A stretch of DNA of 64,000 nt, taken from assembly GCA_963718315.1 (NCBI GenBank), contig CAVQZC010000007.1, positions 1 to 64,000 of the forward strand, read 5' to 3'. Made by a program: the position numbers and the translations under genes. The notes under the pieces were generated by a model. It did no database searches and was not told the origin of the DNA. It saw only the letters and a list, made by a program, of their open reading frames with translations. Origin of the DNA: CAVQZC01 sp963718315 (GTDB lineage: Bacteria; Actinomycetota; Thermoleophilia; Gaiellales; JAICJC01). Positions within the stretch are counted from its first letter, which is position 1. Every line of letters begins with the position of its first letter. Below, piece by piece: positions 62,557 to 64,000 of the stretch.

Positions 62557-63087
62557 ATGGTGCCCGAAGCGCCCATGGAGCGAAGCGACACCGGAGCGAT
62601 GGCCGCCGGCGACGGCTGGTTCACGGTCAACGCACGCGATGCCCGCTGGTTCGAGGGCCACTTCGGCTCCTTCACGCGGTTCGGCGAGGGCGAGACTCGC
62701 TTCCCGCAGCTCGGCATCAACATCGGCGTCCTGCAGCCCGGCCAGCCGGCGTGCATGTACCACCGCGAAGAGGAGCAGGAGGACTTCCTGGTGCTCTCGG
62801 GCGAGGCGCTGCTGCTGATCGAGGGCGAGGAGCGGCGCCTCAAGGCCTGGGACTTCGTCCACTGCCCGTCCGGCACCGACCACGTGTTCGTCGGCGCGGG
62901 GGACGGCCCGTGTGCCATCCTCGGCGTCGGTAGCCGCAGCGGCGGTGGCGTTGTCTACCCCGAGTCGGAGCTCGCCCAGCGCTACGGCGCAGGCGTCGAG
63001 CACGAGACGCCCAGGCCGGCAGAGGCGTACGCGTCGTTCCCGCCGGACGCCGAGACGCCGTACAGGGACGGCTGGCTGCCGCGGTAG
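62557..63087 (+). CDS. Cupin-domain protein
   Basis: A 176-residue single-cupin protein. The metal motif 1 is PACMYHREEEQEDFLVLSGE (H-x...E), and motif 2 is CPSGTDHVFVGAGDGPCAIL with His. No enzyme class is evident; such proteins may be sugar isomerase-like or regulators. ATG at 62557 or 62575 are both possible. The frame is intact. It follows the repeat protein by 9 bp and could share its transcript. Confidence 0.85.
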   Translation: MVPEAPMERSDTGAMAAGDGWFTVNARDARWFEGHFGSFTRFGEGETRFPQLGINIGVLQPGQPACMYHREEEQEDFLVLSGEALLLIEGEERRLKAWDFVHCPSGTDHVFVGAGDGPCAILGVGSRSGGGVVYPESELAQRYGAGVEHETPRPAEAYASFPPDAETPYRDGWLPR

Positions 63088-63133
63088 CTCAGCCGGTCAG
63101 CGCGAACGACGAGACGACGCGGTCTCGGATGTG

Positions 63134-63343
63134 TTAGCGCGGCTCGACCGGGAACTGCACCTTGACCAGTGCGTCCCAGCGCACGACTGGCGCCGTCCTC
63201 GACCACGACCGACACGGAAACGACGTCGATCCGGCGAGATGCCGCGGATCGAGCGCGACGCGGCCTCGAAGCGCCTCGCGCACCGCGTCGTCGGAGCCGC
63301 TGGGGCTGCTCCCGATCACGTCGATCACCTTCGTTACCGGCAT
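63134..63343 (-). CDS. Dodecin-like flavin-binding protein (frame-broken)
   Basis: About 70 residues. The start MPVTKVIDVIGSSPSGSDDA and the end RWDALVKVQFPVEPR match dodecin, a small dodecameric flavin-storage protein; the middle (GIDVVSVSVVVEDG) is in another frame. Two compensating indels near 63225 and 63185 explain why the reading frame is open at both ends yet odd in the middle. Convergent with the cupin gene. Confidence 0.75.
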   Translation of the reverse strand: MPVTKVIDVIGSSPSGSDDAVREALRGRVALDPRHLAGSTSFPCRSWSRTAPVVRWDALVKVQFPVEPR

Positions 63344-63421
63344 TCGCCACCTCCGCGTGTTGCCCGACCGGGCCTGCGACCGTTACCGGTACTGTCCACT
63401 GGCGGCGGTGCGGAGGATTGC

Positions 63422-64000
63422 GTGCGGATCTTGGTCATGCAGGAGGTGTCTCCGGCTGGGCTGGCGGAGCTGGAGGGCCACGAGCTGCTGCGGGCAAGGA
63501 CCCGACCGGCTGCGACGCGGCGGTCTGCTATCTGATCGACCGCATCGACGAGGCGTTCCTGGCGACGCCCGGGCTGCGCGGGCTGGCGACGGTCTCGGTC
63601 GGTCTCGACCACATCGACCTGGCGGCCGCGGAGCGCTACGGCATCCCCATCTCCTACACGCCGGACGTGCTCACCGAGGCGACCGCCGACCTCACCTTCG
63701 CGCTGCTGCTGGCGGCGGCCCGGCGCCTGAAGGAGGCCGAGCGGTACCTGCGCGCAGGACGCTGGACGGACTGGAGCTTCGACCTGCTGCTGGGCACCGA
63801 GGTGCACGGCAAGACGCTCGGCATCATCGGCCCGGGCAGGATCGGCCGCGCGGTCGCCCGCCGTGCCGACGCCTTCGGGATGCGGGTGATCTACGCGGGG
63901 CGGGAACGCTCGGAGCTGGAGCGGGTGCTGCGTGACGCCGATTTCGTCGCCGTCACCGTGCCGCTGTCCGGCGCCACCAAGCACCTGATCGGGGCGCCGG
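63422..64000 (+). CDS. D-2-hydroxyacid dehydrogenase (glyoxylate/3-phosphoglycerate type), partial
   Basis: The first 190 or so residues of an NAD-dependent D-2-hydroxyacid dehydrogenase, cut by the right edge. GTG at 63422 gives VRILVMQEVSPAGLAELEGH. After a frame change near 63500 the protein continues with GLATVSVGLDHIDLAAAERY, TEATADLTFALLLAAARRLK and the NAD-binding motif GKTLGIIGPGRIGRAVARRA (GxGxxG). The GPGRIG and VSVGLDHID pieces resemble glyoxylate reductases. The catalytic Arg-Glu-His set lies beyond or near the edge. Confidence 0.85.

Noticed and set aside
1..64000. CRISPR arrays, tRNA or rRNA genes
   Set aside because: No regularly spaced direct repeats and no cloverleaf or rRNA-like sequences were noticed on reading both strands; a covariance search would be needed for certainty.

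Overview
The window is about 70% GC, with dense short-spaced genes, frequent GTG and TTG starts and stop/start overlaps. The gene set (form I CO dehydrogenase, a fused PafB-PafC regulator, a LexA box of the actinobacterial/Bacillus type, cysteine-type CcmE, cyclic 2,3-diphosphoglycerate synthesis) suggests a high-GC actinobacterium, most likely a deep-branching soil lineage such as Thermoleophilia. That placement is inference. No rRNA, tRNA, CRISPR array or complete insertion sequence was seen. Roughly 27 genes carry one or more reading-frame breaks although both sides translate into the same conserved family. This looks like single-base indel noise in the assembly rather than true pseudogenes, and it affects how the coordinates should be read.

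Layout, 1-13 kb: a two-component system (reverse strand, running off the left edge), a D-Ala-D-Ala carboxypeptidase and small envelope proteins; a three-gene overlapping operon of a Nif11-like small protein, a sulfotransferase and an aspartyl/asparaginyl beta-hydroxylase; a tail-collar/DUF6916-like pair; exonuclease III; a secreted glycoside-hydrolase-like protein; arylamine N-acetyltransferase, a universal stress protein and a ureohydrolase.

13-24.6 kb is the best-preserved part. Five small single-pass membrane proteins form a tight cassette and lead into a complete aerobic carbon monoxide dehydrogenase cluster: coxM, coxS, coxL (with the form I motif AYRCSFR), an XdhC/CoxI-YHS protein, a MocA-like Mo-cofactor cytidylyltransferase, coxD, coxE, a small zinc-binding protein, a stand-alone fragment-like paralogue of CoxL, coxG and a zinc ribbon. 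These genes would build, mature and anchor a CO-oxidising molybdenum enzyme.

24.5-26.7 kb holds two roughly 205-bp elements whose four ends share an AGATGANTGAY terminal inverted repeat. They bracket an unknown gene and a proline-racemase-family gene with an unusual Ser/Thr catalytic pair. I consider this the least explained part of the window.

26.6-42.5 kb: a PLP decarboxylase, an HtrA-type protease, MarR with a palindromic operator, a GT39-type membrane glycosyltransferase, an MBL hydrolase, DUF190 and an HTH-CheW fusion over a palindrome; then cytochrome c maturation (ccmE, ccmF, a CcmI-like protein), PspA, a radical SAM protein behind a perfect LexA box, and hpt with a nuclease-like partner.

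42.5-64 kb: a phosphoesterase, the two enzymes of 2-phosphoglycerate to cyclic 2,3-diphosphoglycerate synthesis, GlpX, a Rho_N-enoyl-CoA hydratase fusion and a DUF59 protein; then queG, a fused PafBC regulator divergent from dinB (DNA damage), a histone-deacetylase-like enzyme, a VOC protein, an aldehyde dehydrogenase and an acetolactate-synthase-like TPP enzyme; several secreted proteins, a Flp-type pilin with a strong terminator, a seven-repeat surface protein, a cupin, a dodecin and a 2-hydroxyacid dehydrogenase cut by the right edge.
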